Shown here piece after piece: positions 63,219-64,000 of a stretch of 64,000 bases of DNA (position 1 is its first letter; the number at the start of each line of letters is the position of its first letter). Both the position numbers and the translations under genes were made by a program. Below the pieces are notes generated by a model. The model saw only the letters and a program-made list of their open reading frames with translations, did not search any database and was not told where the DNA came from. The stretch lies in assembly GCF_000714815.1 (NCBI RefSeq), contig NZ_JMIH01000021.1, forward strand, positions 124,001-188,000, read 5' to 3'. The DNA is from Anditalea andensis (lineage in GTDB: Bacteria > Bacteroidota > Bacteroidia > Cytophagales > Cyclobacteriaceae).

Positions 63219-63821
63219 ATGAGTAAAAGGTTAGGGCCTAAGGACAGCGAACTTATCGCACAGTACAGAAATGGTAGCGAAGCTGCATTCGAATCATTAG
63301 TTGATAAGTATAAATCCAGGGTGTTTACGACGATTTATATGATCGTAAAAGATCATGGTGTGGCAGAGGATTTATTACAGGACGTATTCGTCAAAGTAGT
63401 ACAAACACTCAACTCTGATCGATATAACGAAGAGGGGAAATTCCAACCCTGGTTAATGAGAATAGCTCACAACCTGGCAATTGATTATTTCAGAAAAATG
63501 AAGCGATACCCTTCCATTTTGATGGAGGACGGGTCGAATTTATTTAATACGCTGCAGTTTGCTGACGAAAATGTGGAAGATCTCCGGGTAAAGGAAGAAA
63601 CGCATAAACTTGTCAGGCAGCTGGTTGATGAACTTCCAGAGACTCAGAGGGAGGTGCTGATCATGAGGCACTTTATGGATTTGAGCTTTCAGGAGATAGC
63701 AGAACAGACCGGAGTCAGTATTAATACTGCCTTAGGCAGAATGCGCTATGCGTTGATCAATATGCGAAAGAAAATGAATCAAATAAATTTCGCCTATGAT
63801 AAAATCTTTTACCCCAAATGA
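63219..63821 (+). CDS. ECF-type RNA polymerase sigma factor
   Basis: The 200 residues comprise region 2 (YKSRVFTTIYMIVKDHGVAEDLLQDVFVKV; promoter melting and -10 contact, given as description) and region 4 (MRHFMDLSFQEIAEQTGVS...ALGRMRYAL; -35 contact). There is no region 1.1 or 3, so it is a group IV sigma factor. It is followed, with a 26-base overlap, by a small gene likely encoding its regulator. The downstream gene's start lies within its last nine codons. Confidence 0.93.
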   Translation: MSKRLGPKDSELIAQYRNGSEAAFESLVDKYKSRVFTTIYMIVKDHGVAEDLLQDVFVKVVQTLNSDRYNEEGKFQPWLMRIAHNLAIDYFRKMKRYPSILMEDGSNLFNTLQFADENVEDLRVKEETHKLVRQLVDELPETQREVLIMRHFMDLSFQEIAEQTGVSINTALGRMRYALINMRKKMNQINFAYDKIFYPK

Positions 63822-64000
63822 CCTGGTCAGCTATTTATACCAGGAGTTAAATGATGATGAATCTGACCAGATCAGGCAGGCATTGCATAGCAATGATGAC
63901 CTTATGGATGAGTTTCTCGAGATGAAAAATGCATTCGAGGGATTGGATCATGCTTTTATTCAGCCATCTGATAAAGTAGTCATAGCGATTAAGAAAAAAT
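63796..64000 (+). CDS. Probable anti-sigma/regulatory partner of the ECF factor (partial)
   Basis: The frame starts at ATG 63796, 26 bases before the sigma-factor stop, and is still open at the window end (68 residues seen). It begins MIKSFTPNDLVSYLYQELND, an acidic helical start typical of the small proteins that follow sigma-E-type genes in Cytophagales. No membrane helix is visible yet. The coupling by overlap suggests it controls the sigma factor. The 3' end is outside the window. Confidence 0.75.
   Translation, partial: MIKSFTPNDLVSYLYQELNDDESDQIRQALHSNDDLMDEFLEMKNAFEGLDHAFIQPSDKVVIAIKKK

Noticed and set aside
1-64000. tRNA, rRNA, CRISPR arrays, insertion sequences or prophage genes
   Set aside because: No cloverleaf-like gaps, repeat-spacer series, transposases or phage structural genes were seen when reading the gaps and frames by eye.

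Overview
The window is a stretch of Bacteroidota chromosome, most likely from the Cytophagales side of the phylum. The evidence is a low GC content, the gliding-motility lipoprotein gene gldD, Bacteroidota-type lipoproteins and metalloproteases, weak Shine-Dalgarno sequences, a MarR-headed fatty-acid operon and an ECF sigma factor with a small downstream partner. It is dense with housekeeping and catabolic genes. I see no prophage, CRISPR array, insertion sequence, rRNA or tRNA.

Layout. 1-8508 (+) is an acetate locus: the end of a sodium:solute symporter, a small membrane protein, a symporter-histidine kinase fusion (CbrA/CrbS type), a stand-alone receiver, acetyl-CoA synthetase, a cNMP/CBS/nucleotidyltransferase protein and a DEDD exonuclease. 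8619-9325 (-) is a frameshifted epoxide hydrolase remnant. 9397-15730 (-) is a beta-oxidation operon (MarR regulator, FadB-like fusion, thiolase, acyl-CoA dehydrogenase) with a palindromic operator candidate upstream of marR. 15962-17483 (-) holds two probable outer-membrane proteins.

17484-18081 carries no gene but has a dense cluster of DnaA-box-like 9-mers next to an AT-rich tract. Two identical palindromes matching the ParB site parS lie at 22583-22643, and a 14/16 copy lies at 27134-27149. With mnmG (gidA) 2.6 kb away, this points to the chromosomal replication origin region. 18082-25107 (-) encodes an Ig-like lipoprotein, a methyltransferase, MnmG, YbeY, an anti-sigma-type ATPase, exonuclease III, a conserved hypothetical and an AhpD-like protein. 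25187-33074 (+) has ComF, an SDR, an aromatic amino-acid decarboxylase, two unknowns, a PaaI thioesterase, NadC, a LytTR regulator with a degenerate receiver, and an AbgT transporter. A secreted M20 amidohydrolase is convergent with AbgT.

34636-45147 contains an MsbA-type ABC exporter, a LysR regulator divergent from hutH-hutU-hutI-hutG (histidine to glutamate), gldD, and a ferric-reductase-like flavoprotein followed by a 37-residue membrane peptide. 45176-49588 (-) contains purE-purK, three paralogous small membrane proteins (two of them only 50 aa) and a membrane-anchored MutS-like ATPase. 50859-54764 is a compact polyketide cluster: methyltransferase, type III polyketide synthase, UbiA-type prenyltransferase and FAD oxidoreductase. 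54889-64000 holds a large secreted zinc metalloprotease, a Fur-family regulator, small membrane proteins, a BNR-repeat lipoprotein, UvrA, and an ECF sigma factor with the start of its probable anti-sigma partner.

The items most worth following up are the oriC/parS region, the type III PKS/UbiA cluster, the acetate sensor system whose response regulator lacks an output domain, and several small genes that a length cut-off would miss.
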